Numbered from the stretch's first letter, positions 29,306 through 38,025 are shown. The stretch: 47,566 nt of DNA from Chitinophaga pinensis (GCF_007896845.1 NZ_VOHS01000042.1:1-47566); one strand, 5' to 3'. The notes: generated by a model from the sequence alone, not told the origin. Numbers and translations: made by a program.

Positions 29306-29323
29306 TTTGGGATAGTTCCCAAA
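29306..29323. promoter_or_regulatory. Presumed LacI operator copy 2
   Basis: TTTGGGATAGTTCCCAAA: perfect 7-base arms around TAGT. It lies 41 bases before the lacI-like ATG, next to a near-match -7 box (TACTTTTA, 29328-29335), so self-control is likely. Confidence 0.65.
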
Positions 29324-29364
29324 GTCTTACTTTTATATTCCCAGCGACTGAAAAACTTCCACGT

Positions 29365-30429
29365 ATGAAAGCAAAGTATATCACGATCATCGACATCGCC
29401 CGGCAACTGAACATATCAAAATCGACGGTATCACGTGCCTTAACGGGGCATCCGAATGTGAAGGAACATACCCGTAAAGCGGTCATGGAACTGGCTGCGA
29501 GTATGGAGTACCAGCGTAATTCGCTGGCATTGGGTTTTAGTAAGCACAATACGAACACGATCGGTATTATGGTGCCGGAGTTTATGTCCACGTATTTTCC
29601 ATCCGTGATTGTTGGTGTACAGGATGTGATGCAGGCGGCCGGTTACAATGTGGTGATCTGTCAGCAGAATGAATCGTATGAGTCAGAAGTTTCTAATATG
29701 AAGCTACTGCTCTCCTATCGTGTAGATGGCATTATTGTATCACACACGAAAGAGACGCGCAACTTTGATCATTTCACCCTTGCACAACGCAGAGGCGTAC
29801 CACTGGTATTCTTCAACAGAGTACCGGAGGATATGAATGTGCCGAATGTGATTGTGAATGACTACGAAGCTGCCTTTCAGGCGGTGGAACACCTGATCCT
29901 TATTGGCAGAAAACGGATCGCACATCTGGCGGGACCGGAATCACTCGTAAATACCCGTCTGCGCAGACAAGGTTATCTCGATGCTTTGAAGAAACACGGT
30001 ATTGCGTATAATCCTGATTTAATGTTGTCTTATGATCTGACAACGGAAAAAGTGAAGATCTATATGAAGCACTTTCTGGAACTGGATACGCCACCAGATG
30101 CCTTATTTGCTATCAATGATCCGACGGCTATTGCGGCGATGGAAGTGGTCAAGGCAAAGGGATTAAGAATACCGGAGGATATTGCTATTGTGGGGTTTAG
30201 TAATGACTTTTCTGCGGGGTTGGTACATCCGGGACTGACGACGGTAGCACAGCCGACTTCGGAGATCGGCCGTATGGCGGCGGAGATGTTGTTACAGGAG
30301 ATGCGGGCGAAAGTGAAGAATGATTATACGATCAAGAAAGCCCCAACGGTACAGTTGCCTACAAGGTTGATCATCCGTGAGTCTACGGTATCAGAAGAGA
30401 AAACAAAAAAAGCGGTAAAGAGTAAATAA
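29365..30429 (+). CDS. LacI-family transcriptional regulator
   Basis: 354 residues from the ATG at 29365; the frame is open further upstream, but that part runs through the operators and does not look coding. The helix-turn-helix is at the start (ITIIDIARQLNISKSTVSRAL, with the hinge-proximal YQRNSLALGFS), followed by the periplasmic-binding-like sensor domain (NTIGIMVPEF, DGIIVSHTKE, RKRIAHLAGP, ALFAINDPTAIAAMEV, IAIVGFSND). It should bind a mono- or disaccharide derived from the glycan and control the divergent SusC operon and itself through the three TGGGA-N4-TCCCA sites. LacI-type control is less common than HTCS or sigma/FecR control for such loci in Bacteroidota. Confidence 0.95.
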   Translation: MKAKYITIIDIARQLNISKSTVSRALTGHPNVKEHTRKAVMELAASMEYQRNSLALGFSKHNTNTIGIMVPEFMSTYFPSVIVGVQDVMQAAGYNVVICQQNESYESEVSNMKLLLSYRVDGIIVSHTKETRNFDHFTLAQRRGVPLVFFNRVPEDMNVPNVIVNDYEAAFQAVEHLILIGRKRIAHLAGPESLVNTRLRRQGYLDALKKHGIAYNPDLMLSYDLTTEKVKIYMKHFLELDTPPDALFAINDPTAIAAMEVVKAKGLRIPEDIAIVGFSNDFSAGLVHPGLTTVAQPTSEIGRMAAEMLLQEMRAKVKNDYTIKKAPTVQLPTRLIIRESTVSEEKTKKAVKSK

Positions 30430-30515
30430 AAAATTCCTTTTGCAACTATATAGTATTTATGCAGTGGAAGTACTGAATATATAAGTAATAATTCTACTTT
30501 CTCCATCTTCCTTCC

Positions 30516-30523
30516 TATCTTTG
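30516..30523 (+). promoter_or_regulatory. -7 box of the GH64 gene
   Basis: TATCTTTG matches TAnnTTTG exactly. It lies 150 bases before the ATG, which implies an unusually long 5' leader. Confidence 0.6.
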
Positions 30524-30673
30524 TAGCGTAATCCTATCACGATTGCCTATCGTAACCCATCTCCTGCAGCCGCATACAGCCTGAATAATGCATTCGAGGC
30601 CTGCTATGCCACCATATCATTTACTTCCAATGTCGGGTAGCTCTTTTTTTGTTAAACAAAAAATCCATCATCT
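30524..30673 (+). other. Long 5' leader of the GH64 gene with a start-proximal hairpin
   Basis: About 140 bases are transcribed before the start codon if the -7 box at 30516 is right. The last part holds TTTTTTGTT-A-AACAAAAAA (30645-30663), perfect 9-base arms ending 10 bases before the ATG, preceded by GGGTAGCTC and a T7 run. No known riboswitch was recognised. It could hide the ribosome site or mark the end of a short RNA. Confidence 0.4.
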
Positions 30674-32851
30674 ATGAAAATCAGACCTTTCTTTTCCCTC
30701 GTCAGGGTACATTGTACCCATCTGGTCCTGTTGCTGGCATTAACGCTTTCGTTACAAAGCAGTGTACAGGCGCAAACCACGGTTCCTTTCACTTTGTCCA
30801 ACAATTCTGCGTATGCCGACGCGAATGTGTATGTGGCGGTGGTAGGTATTATCAATGACAACCACGTATGGATCAATCCGAAGACCGGAGCTGTCAATCT
30901 CATGAGCGTATCCAACAACACCGTACAAGGTCCTGTGATCAATGGCAATCAGGGGCCCGGCGGCAATGGACGATATGCCAATTGTTTTGCACGACTGAGT
31001 GAGATCCCTAACAAAACGATCAACATTCCGGGTATTGCAGGTTGTCGTATTCTGATCTCTTTCAATTCACAGTTATTCCTTTACTTCTTTGGTGCATCCG
31101 GCGCACCTAGTGGTTATGCTGCTCCGGATCTTGCCAATCCTTCTGATCCCAATCAGGGCATCCGTTTTGAGAACATTGAGCTGACGAATGCTGCCAATGG
31201 ACTCTGGGCCAATACGACCCGTGTAGATGGTTATCAGTATCCTATGGGACTGGAAGTATGGGGTAATGGGGGCTTCTACAAAAAAGTAGGTGAATTTATT
31301 CCTCACAGCCAGATTCTTTCACTGTGGCAATCTACTGCACCGGCAGATTTTGCAGGATGTTATGATGCCACCAATACTATCATCAAATTTCCATCAAAGA
31401 CACCTGCTTTCCAGAGTGGTGCACAGGCAAACTACTTTGGTTCTTATGTAGACGCTATCTGGTCAAAATATCAGAACGGCAATCTGGTATTCAATGCAGG
31501 CGATGCAGGCACATGGAGTGGTCGTGTATCCGGCAATGTATTTACTTTCACAAGAGCATCTGATGGACAGATTGGCACTATTTCCCGCAAACCTACCAAC
31601 ATCGAAGTGATGGAAGGTAGTGGTGTGATGGCTACCGGCGGACAATGGGATAAGGTCGTTCAGGCACAGATCTGTGCGGCGATCAACCGTCATGCTATTG
31701 ATCTGAATCTGGCCACCGGCGTTACGCAGGATCTGGCTACTGCGTCGAAGTATTATCAGACCTCGCCTTACAATTGGTATTGCAAATTCTGGCATCGTAG
31801 TGATATCAGTTTAAACAGTCTGACCTACGCCTTCTGTTATGATGATGTATATGATCATTCATCCACTGTGAATGCGTCTTCACCTATCAGGGCAACTATT
31901 ACGATCGGTGGTTATGCAGGACAGACACAGACAGGCCCTGTAACGGTCTACAAAGACTGTAATTATGCCGGTTATGCGGTTAATCTGTCAACAGGTACTT
32001 ATACACTCAGTCAGCTGAATGCATTGGGCATTCTCAATGATGATATCTCTTCACTGAAAGTAACCTCCGGTTATAAAGTAACACTTTACAAGCATGACAA
32101 TTTCGGTGGTGCGACACTCACTGTAACGGCAGATAATGCCTGTCTGGTAACTAATAACTGGAATGATTCTACCTCTTCTTTGAAGGTAGAGACCAATAGT
32201 GCATTTTCCACTGTGATACAGGCAGAAAGCTACACCTATATGGCCGGTGTGGATGTTGAAGCGACAACCGACGCAGGCGGCGGGCAAAACGTTGGCTGGA
32301 TAGATGCAGGAGACTGGATGTCTTATGACATCAATATCCCTGCCGCGGGCACTTATCGTTTTGATTATCGCGTAGCCAGTCCGAACAGCAATACAACACT
32401 GCGACTGGAGAAAGATGGCGGCGCTACTCAGCTGGGATCTGTTACCATTCCTAATACGGGCGGCTGGCAGACCTGGGGAAATGCGTCTCATACCGTTACA
32501 TTGCCTGCTGGAGCATACAGTATAGGTGTCGCTACGGGCACAGGTGGATTTAACCTGAATTATTTCACTATCACCAGTGTATCTTCTGCCCGTCTTGCTA
32601 TGCAGAACACAAAATTAGTGGAAGATAATATCGTTTCACTGACGCCGAATCCGGTACACGATCAGCTGTATATCCGTGGCAATGATCAAGTGAAAACGTT
32701 AGGCATTTATGATATCAGCGGTCGCGCGGTGATGAATGTAAAGAGTCCGGGCAATACGATTGCGATCAGCCATCTGGCACCGGGTGTTTACATCATTGCT
32801 ATAGAGCGTAAAGACGGTACAAAGAAAAATGTGAAGATATTGAAGCAATAA
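30674..32851 (+). CDS. Secreted GH64 beta-1,3-glucanase with beta/gamma-crystallin, CBM6 and T9SS domains
   Basis: 725 residues. Signal peptide 1-34 (to VQAQ). About 36-415 is a GH64 thaumatin-like glucanase (VPFTLSNNSAYADANVYVAVVG, CRILISFNSQLFLYF, TTRVDGYQYPMGLEVWG). E169 and D185 are 16 residues apart, the spacing of the catalytic pair in the characterised laminaripentaose-forming enzyme as I recall it. About 420-506 is a beta/gamma-crystallin domain with two calcium motifs, NDDISS (455) and NDSTSS (497). About 514-633 is a CBM6 (VIQAESYTYMAGV, GWIDAGDWMSYDINIP). The end (about 655-725: LTPNPVHDQLYIRG, GVYIIAIERKDG) is a type IX secretion sorting domain, so the enzyme is exported and held at or released from the surface. 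Fungal or algal beta-1,3-glucan is the likely target. Confidence 0.92.
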   Translation: MKIRPFFSLVRVHCTHLVLLLALTLSLQSSVQAQTTVPFTLSNNSAYADANVYVAVVGIINDNHVWINPKTGAVNLMSVSNNTVQGPVINGNQGPGGNGRYANCFARLSEIPNKTINIPGIAGCRILISFNSQLFLYFFGASGAPSGYAAPDLANPSDPNQGIRFENIELTNAANGLWANTTRVDGYQYPMGLEVWGNGGFYKKVGEFIPHSQILSLWQSTAPADFAGCYDATNTIIKFPSKTPAFQSGAQANYFGSYVDAIWSKYQNGNLVFNAGDAGTWSGRVSGNVFTFTRASDGQIGTISRKPTNIEVMEGSGVMATGGQWDKVVQAQICAAINRHAIDLNLATGVTQDLATASKYYQTSPYNWYCKFWHRSDISLNSLTYAFCYDDVYDHSSTVNASSPIRATITIGGYAGQTQTGPVTVYKDCNYAGYAVNLSTGTYTLSQLNALGILNDDISSLKVTSGYKVTLYKHDNFGGATLTVTADNACLVTNNWNDSTSSLKVETNSAFSTVIQAESYTYMAGVDVEATTDAGGGQNVGWIDAGDWMSYDINIPAAGTYRFDYRVASPNSNTTLRLEKDGGATQLGSVTIPNTGGWQTWGNASHTVTLPAGAYSIGVATGTGGFNLNYFTITSVSSARLAMQNTKLVEDNIVSLTPNPVHDQLYIRGNDQVKTLGIYDISGRAVMNVKSPGNTIAISHLAPGVYIIAIERKDGTKKNVKILKQ

Positions 32852-32871
32852 ACGGCAACAATAAGCCATAA

Positions 32872-32908
32872 AAAAGAGCAGTCTTCCTGTTTGGAAGACT
32901 GCTCTTTT
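32872..32908. terminator. Bidirectional terminator
   Basis: Perfect 16-base arms (32872-32887 and 32893-32908) beginning AAAAGAGCAGTC around the loop TGTTT. It serves the GH64 gene and the convergent MFS gene. Confidence 0.88.
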
Positions 32909-32941
32909 ATTATACAAAACACTCAATAAAACAAACATATT

Positions 32942-34162
32942 TTAAGCAGCGATTGCTGCACTCATTTTTGCCGCTGTTCTTCTTCTTTTTACGGCGTACC
33001 ATACTACCGCGCTCAGGATAGCGGAGATGACCAGATATCGTATTACGATATCATGCTGGTGTCCCATTTTGCCTGTCTTGGAGAGGATAAAGCTGGAAAA
33101 TGATGTAATCACATATACTAATCCACCAAGTAAACCTGAAGCCATTGCTGCGTGTTCCGGGAAGTACAGCATACTATGTGTAAAGTGAACATTGTACAGA
33201 AATCCGGAGCAGATATGGATGACAAATGCGAAGAACATAAAGCACCACAGCGCGGGATATCCGAAACCAACGAACATCAGTATGACGATCAGTAGCAGCT
33301 GTGTGGCAGAAGCGATGGTGATTTTGCGAACGAAGTCCACAGCTACCAGCCGTTTACCGATCACTCCTCCTACCAACCACGAGAAACCGAGTATCAGGGT
33401 ACAATATCCTGTAACAATAGAATTGAAATGGTAGCCATTTTCGATGACAAAAGGTCCGCCTATATTAAAGACCATTACAACTGAATAGGCCAGTCCGAGG
33501 GTGATGATGCCCAGTACGAAATTCAGATTCCCCAAAGCCATTCCGTAATCTTTCTTTATTCTTGCGACATCAAACTGCTTACGCACTTTAATAGTCTCAC
33601 CGCTGTAGATCAGTTCAAATATCAGCATCACCAATGCATATAGTGCGAGGAAATAGAAGTTTGCCTGCCAGTGAAAATACTTTTGCAGGTAGCCGCCGAG
33701 GAAAGGGGCGATGATTGGTCCGCAGGACCATATAATGGTGAAATAGCTCAGGTAATTCTTTAGTTTATCTCCACTGTACATATCGACGAAAAAGGCACGT
33801 TTTGACACCACTACAAATGATACAGCGATCCCTTGAATGATCCTCAGCAGACAAATCAGCTGGATATTACTGGTAAAGCCGATCAGCATGGAGGTAATGA
33901 TTACGGCTACGAGGGCATACATGGCAGGTTTAAATCTGCCGATACTGTCCAGCAGACTACCAACGAGCAACTGGGAAATGCCATAACTGATGAAGAAGCA
34001 GGTCAATGTAAGCTGAATGCTGCTTTCTTCGACCTGCAGGCCTTTGGCCATGGATGGGAAGGATGGTAAATAGATATCTGTAACAAATCCCGATAGCGGA
34101 ATTGAAATAAAAGCTAAAGTCGTTGCGATTCTTTTCCTTTTCTCTGAAGCACTTTGTAACAT
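32942..34162 (-). CDS. MFS drug-resistance transporter (Bcr/CflA-like)
   Basis: 406 residues with 12 predicted membrane helices. The first loops carry the family marks: SGFVTDIYLPSFPSMAKGLQ (the D..LP..P motif of Bcr/CflA), QLLVGSLLDSIGRFKPAM (motif A) and RIIQGIAVSFVVVSKRAFF. It should expel drugs or metabolites from the cytoplasm using the proton gradient. It has its own -7 box at 34189-34196 and follows an AraC-type regulator on the same strand, which may control it. The ATG at 34162 is 20 bases after the predicted transcription start. Confidence 0.9.
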   Translation of the reverse strand: MLQSASEKRKRIATTLAFISIPLSGFVTDIYLPSFPSMAKGLQVEESSIQLTLTCFFISYGISQLLVGSLLDSIGRFKPAMYALVAVIITSMLIGFTSNIQLICLLRIIQGIAVSFVVVSKRAFFVDMYSGDKLKNYLSYFTIIWSCGPIIAPFLGGYLQKYFHWQANFYFLALYALVMLIFELIYSGETIKVRKQFDVARIKKDYGMALGNLNFVLGIITLGLAYSVVMVFNIGGPFVIENGYHFNSIVTGYCTLILGFSWLVGGVIGKRLVAVDFVRKITIASATQLLLIVILMFVGFGYPALWCFMFFAFVIHICSGFLYNVHFTHSMLYFPEHAAMASGLLGGLVYVITSFSSFILSKTGKMGHQHDIVIRYLVISAILSAVVWYAVKRRRTAAKMSAAIAA

Positions 34163-34188
34163 ACTGTAATTCCTTATAGATTATGCTA

Positions 34189-34196
34189 CAAAATTA
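34189..34196 (-). promoter_or_regulatory. -7 box of the MFS gene
   Basis: On the minus strand this reads TAATTTTG, an exact TAnnTTTG match, about 27 bases before the MFS start. Confidence 0.6.
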
Positions 34197-34248
34197 GAAC
34201 ACCCTGCTTTAACAGCGATTTTATATTTCAAACGGATAATTGCAAAAA

Positions 34249-35178
34249 TCAAATAAGCACACTCATCTTTGATTGTCGGAACTGTAAGGGGGTGATACCT
34301 GCGGATTTCTTAAAGAAGTTATTAAAGTGAGCCGGATCTTCAAAACCGAGGCAATATCCTACCTGAGAGATATCCCATTGTGTATTGAGTAATAATGTCT
34401 TGGCTTCTTCGAGAATGCGGCCTTTGATAATATTGGTGGTTGTTTGTCCGGTGATACTCTTGACCACATGGTTCAGGTGATTGACATGTACATTCAGGGA
34501 ACTGGCGAAGTCAGCCGGCGTTCTCATGGTCAATGGATCAGCGGGAGAATCCAGAGGAAACTGCTGATGCAGTAGTTCGTCAAAGGATTTCAGCAAGCGG
34601 GAGGACGCGGACAATTCACCGGCTCCGGGTTCGGTCAGAGGCTTATCAACCAGCAGAGAGTGCATCAGTAAACACAGCAGATTACGCAGCGCTTCGTATT
34701 TATACGGATAATCGCTGTGTGCCATTTCCATCATCTGTTCAAAATAGCCATGGATCAGTGCCCGTTGTTTTTCATCGAGGAAGATGACCGGCTCGCTCCA
34801 TGGTTTGAACAAAGGAGAGCGTTTAAAGATATCAAACTGGTAATGTTCATTAAAGAACTCCTGATTGAACAGGCAGTAAAAACCATCCTGTTCACCACTG
34901 AGGCTGGTCCATGCATAAGGCACGGATGGACAGGGCAGTAATAGTGCCGGGCGGTCAATGGTAATGGAATTACCACCGTAGCTCAGTTCACCGGTACCAT
35001 ATATCAGTGTTATCTTATAGAAATCCCTGCGGTTGTAGGGAGATTTGAAGTTGCAGTATTTGCGGGTATTTACATTGAAATGAGACTTTCCTTTCCCTAC
35101 GTCTTCAGTACTGAACGGGAAACTGATAAAAGACCTTTCCCGATAAAAATCTGTTAATGTCTCCAATTGCTGGCTCAT
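34249..35178 (-). CDS. AraC-family transcriptional regulator
   Basis: 309 residues. The C-terminal 100 residues carry the two helix-turn-helix units: DFASSLNVHVNHLNHVVKSITGQT and WDISQVGYCLGFEDPAHFNNFFKKSAGITPLQFRQ. The N-terminal 200 residues form a cupin-like sensor part (YKITLIYGTGELSYGG, PALLLPCPSVPYAWTS). It is encoded just upstream of the Bcr/CflA transporter on the same strand, 86 bases apart, so that transporter is the best candidate target. The effector is unknown. Confidence 0.93.
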   Translation of the reverse strand: MSQQLETLTDFYRERSFISFPFSTEDVGKGKSHFNVNTRKYCNFKSPYNRRDFYKITLIYGTGELSYGGNSITIDRPALLLPCPSVPYAWTSLSGEQDGFYCLFNQEFFNEHYQFDIFKRSPLFKPWSEPVIFLDEKQRALIHGYFEQMMEMAHSDYPYKYEALRNLLCLLMHSLLVDKPLTEPGAGELSASSRLLKSFDELLHQQFPLDSPADPLTMRTPADFASSLNVHVNHLNHVVKSITGQTTTNIIKGRILEEAKTLLLNTQWDISQVGYCLGFEDPAHFNNFFKKSAGITPLQFRQSKMSVLI

Positions 35179-35219
35179 TTAACAAATTTAACGAAAAGAA
35201 AGGGATATTTAATTCTTGT

Positions 35220-36083
35220 CTACTTATACTTGCTCCAGATGCTGCTTTTCAATCTGGCTGAACGGAAGTAGATCCACCTGTAACGATTCTCACCCACGGC
35301 AAGATCCCGTTCAAATTCAAACAAAGGAAAGTCAGGCTTAACAGTGTAACCTAGTTTAGATGTTGAAAAATAGACGCCTCGCCGGTGAAGATATGTGACG
35401 TGACCAGCTGTCAGCGTCTGCTGTTTAAAATCGTTGCTGTAACCAATACTCCAGTTATCTCTTTTATAAAATACAATGGGAAAAGCAAGAGACGGGTTTA
35501 CCGGGTAATTTCGCTCTTTTCTGCCTTTCGTGAAATTTACGTCTGTAATTGTCACGCTGTTGCCATCCGCAGATTTTTTAAACAACCATGATCCTTTTTT
35601 TCTCCCGGCGTTGAAATTCAGGCTATCTTCTGACACTGTAAGGCAAAAAAATGTATTGAAATGGCTAACATTTAAAAAGTTGTCAATACGATACAGGGGC
35701 ATGTCATAGACACCTGTTCTGGTTCCACTTAAGTCCATGTCGTAATTAGGTACCTGCGTAATATAAAATGCTTTCTTTTCCCGTTCCGAATACAGCAGAT
35801 AAGCAATCTCCATCTTTTCCGGATTATTTGCCGGAGGTACAGCATCACAGTCACACCTTTTGACCGGTGCCACATCAGAAGGCTCATGTGATGTATAGAA
35901 ATTTTTTACAGGCCTTTCCCTGCAGATCTGGCGGACATATAGCACATAACTATTGTCAAATGGAACGAATTCTTTATTTAGCCCGGTTGCGCACTCATTG
36001 TTGAGATAAGTGAAATACTTTCCTTTGCTGACGCAACCTGATAAGCAGCTCAAGATTAAAACGGCAAATAACAGATATCTCAC
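35220..36083 (-). CDS. Lipoprotein of unknown function
   Basis: 287 residues beginning with a lipoprotein signal (MRYLLFAVLILSCLSGCVSKG; lipobox LSGC). The start codon is GTG at 36083, overlapping the stop of the upstream gene (GTGA), so translation is likely coupled. The body is rich in tyrosine, phenylalanine and lysine and contains a short cysteine group (VAPVKRCDCDAVPPA). It matches no family I know. It pairs with the following secreted, probably outer-membrane protein; the two probably act together in the envelope. Confidence 0.72.
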   Translation of the reverse strand: MRYLLFAVLILSCLSGCVSKGKYFTYLNNECATGLNKEFVPFDNSYVLYVRQICRERPVKNFYTSHEPSDVAPVKRCDCDAVPPANNPEKMEIAYLLYSEREKKAFYITQVPNYDMDLSGTRTGVYDMPLYRIDNFLNVSHFNTFFCLTVSEDSLNFNAGRKKGSWLFKKSADGNSVTITDVNFTKGRKERNYPVNPSLAFPIVFYKRDNWSIGYSNDFKQQTLTAGHVTYLHRRGVYFSTSKLGYTVKPDFPLFEFERDLAVGENRYRWIYFRSARLKSSIWSKYK

Positions 36084-37027
36084 TTTACACTGATTTGATG
36101 CTGTGAATAAAAATAGGTCAGACCGAAAGATTTATAGCGGGGATAGGGAATCTGGTGGTAACCATAGTTTCCTATGTAATGAATAATATTCTGGAAGTCT
36201 GCTCTGTACATGGGATTATTGAGCTGGCAAAAAGCAGACAGTCCATATTTGGTGCTGCCGGCTGAGAAGTTCCAGAAGCTTCTGTTATAGTACTGTTCCT
36301 CCGGATTTTTATAATATACATTACCGATGTTCATCTCATTACTGATATCAAAAGCATTGGCACTAAAACCGGTGTATTTGTGATAGCTGGCAGTAAAGGT
36401 GTTGATCACGTTACTTCTGGGTAAGGTTACCGCAATAAAACCACCACCTGTATAGTAACGGTCTTCTCCATCACCGAGCAATACCTTTTGTAATCCGCCA
36501 CCATCATTGTAGTATCCCAGCTGGAAGTACCGATAATGTACGTTGAGATAGCCCACGACCTGTAAGGCTTTTCCATCTAATGGAATCACCACGTTGCGTG
36601 CTATTGAGAAGGAGAAATTGTGGTAAGGATTCAGCAGGGAGGGCTGCGCCATATCGGTCAGATAATACAACGGTGCATAGGATGGCTGACGACGATAACC
36701 GGACCCGGTGGTCAGCATAAGAGAACCGATGATCTCGGATCCTGTATACTTATCTTTCTTTTGGGAACCGGACATAGTACCGAAACCTCCATAGTACAAT
36801 TGCCATTCGACGTTTAAAGCAGGGTAAAAGCTATAGTTCCGTAACGGATGGCCGATACCGGAACTGATGGCCAGTCTGAGGTGGGGTTCTTTACGCTTAA
36901 GTTCCAGTGTAGCCTTTGCGGACACGCCAAATTGGAAGTCTGAGTGACTATTTCTGGTGGTTTCATGAAACTGAGCAGCTAACAATGTGCTGTAGAGCAA
37001 CAGTATGGGAGTTAAGATAAATCGCAT
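36080..37027 (-). CDS. Secreted, probably beta-barrel outer-membrane protein of unknown function
   Basis: 315 residues with a signal peptide (MRFILTPILLLYSTLLAAQ). The rest alternates aromatic and polar residues in short amphipathic strands (HLRLAISSGIGHPLRNYSFYPAL, VVGYLNVHYRYFQLGYYND, SFGLTYFYSQHQISV), and ends with an aromatic-rich strand, as outer-membrane barrels do. No family is recognised. It is the first gene of a two-gene operon with the lipoprotein. A near-match -7 box (TAATTTTA, minus strand, 37124-37131) lies about 100 bases upstream, with a long palindrome just beyond. Confidence 0.68.
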   Translation of the reverse strand: MRFILTPILLLYSTLLAAQFHETTRNSHSDFQFGVSAKATLELKRKEPHLRLAISSGIGHPLRNYSFYPALNVEWQLYYGGFGTMSGSQKKDKYTGSEIIGSLMLTTGSGYRRQPSYAPLYYLTDMAQPSLLNPYHNFSFSIARNVVIPLDGKALQVVGYLNVHYRYFQLGYYNDGGGLQKVLLGDGEDRYYTGGGFIAVTLPRSNVINTFTASYHKYTGFSANAFDISNEMNIGNVYYKNPEEQYYNRSFWNFSAGSTKYGLSAFCQLNNPMYRADFQNIIHYIGNYGYHQIPYPRYKSFGLTYFYSQHQISVK

Positions 37028-37143
37028 TTTTCAGGATGATATTTTACCAGCTACAGGGGGTGTTTAAAGGGTCTTTCCGTTCAGCTTATATTATTGGGCA
37101 GCGAGACTGGTGACCTTTGCCGGTAAAATTAGGATACATATAA

Positions 37144-37181
37144 ATATAAGAAAATACCAACTAGTTGGTATTTTCTTATAT
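37144..37181. repeat. Perfect 38-base palindrome
   Basis: Every base from 37144 to 37181 pairs with its mirror; the centre is ACCAACTAGTTGGT and the arms are A/T-rich. It lies 26 bases after the stop of the hydrolase gene (minus strand) and upstream of the promoter of the next gene, so it may be a terminator, an operator, or both. Confidence 0.7.
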
Positions 37182-37206
37182 AGTTCTGCGAATAAATGAA
37201 GATGAC

Positions 37207-38010
37207 TTATCTGGCAAAAGAGGTTAATAAGGCGGCTGTCTGTTGTGGTTCGGTGATCATTGCGTCATGACCGGTCACGAGTTCATAGTATGTCCATTCT
37301 TTGCTCTTCTTTGTCTTTTCGGCAAAAGGAACAATAGTCGGCAGCATATCTACGGTACAGGAGATAAAGATTTTCGGCAGGTGATTTCCGTAAGGATGCT
37401 GTAGTGTTATTGGCTGAGAAAATGTTCTGAAAGGATGGCTGGTAAGCCTTGCGTTTACCCAGCGCGCGTCAGCACTATCCTTTACACCGAATGCAGTTGC
37501 AGCCCAGGCGGGGATGGTAAGTCCGCCGTCATGTGCAGCAGCCTGTTGCATGGCTTTTTGTACTGCAGGAGGTTGAATGGACAAGCTACTTTGTCCGTTC
37601 TCTAACAATATAGCATCAAGGAACACCAGTTTACGTAATCTTTCCGGGATTCTGTCGGCCACACCACCTATTACGGTACCACCATAGCTATGACCTACGA
37701 GAATGACGTCATGCAGGTCTTCCATTTCGATGAGATTTACGATATCAGAGATGTGTGTATCAAGGTTAACAGTGGAATCCAATGTATTTTTATGTTCTCC
37801 TAGTCCACTGAGTGTAGGCGTATAGACGATTGCACCATTTGCCCTTAATATGTTACTTACCTTCTGCCAGCACCAGCCACCGTGCCACGCGCCATGTACA
37901 AGCACATATACAGGCGTTTGGGGTTTAGCTGATTGCGCAAATCCATCCATGAAAATAAAGAGAGTAAGTACCACTCCAATAAAGGCCAGTTTGATTTTTC
38001 TGTTATCCAT
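37207..38010 (-). CDS. Secreted alpha/beta hydrolase of the plant-methylesterase-like type
   Basis: 267 residues with a signal peptide (MDNRKIKLAFIGVVLTLFIFMDGFA). The oxyanion segment LVHGAWHGGWCWQKV, nucleophile motif GHSYGG and final GHDAM are characteristic of the MES / salicylate-binding-protein-like branch; TLSGLGEH is also typical. The substrate is unknown. It is divergent from an HxlR regulator, with an exact -7 box and an inverted repeat between them, so it is the probable target of that regulator. Confidence 0.9.
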   Translation of the reverse strand: MDNRKIKLAFIGVVLTLFIFMDGFAQSAKPQTPVYVLVHGAWHGGWCWQKVSNILRANGAIVYTPTLSGLGEHKNTLDSTVNLDTHISDIVNLIEMEDLHDVILVGHSYGGTVIGGVADRIPERLRKLVFLDAILLENGQSSLSIQPPAVQKAMQQAAAHDGGLTIPAWAATAFGVKDSADARWVNARLTSHPFRTFSQPITLQHPYGNHLPKIFISCTVDMLPTIVPFAEKTKKSKEWTYYELVTGHDAMITEPQQTAALLTSFAR

Positions 38011-38025
38011 TGTTTAAATTTTCCT

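Noticed and set aside
29287..29364. Longer N-terminus of the LacI regulator (start at 29287)
   Set aside because: It would be encoded by the operator sites themselves; LacI proteins begin close to the helix-turn-helix, as with the ATG at 29365.
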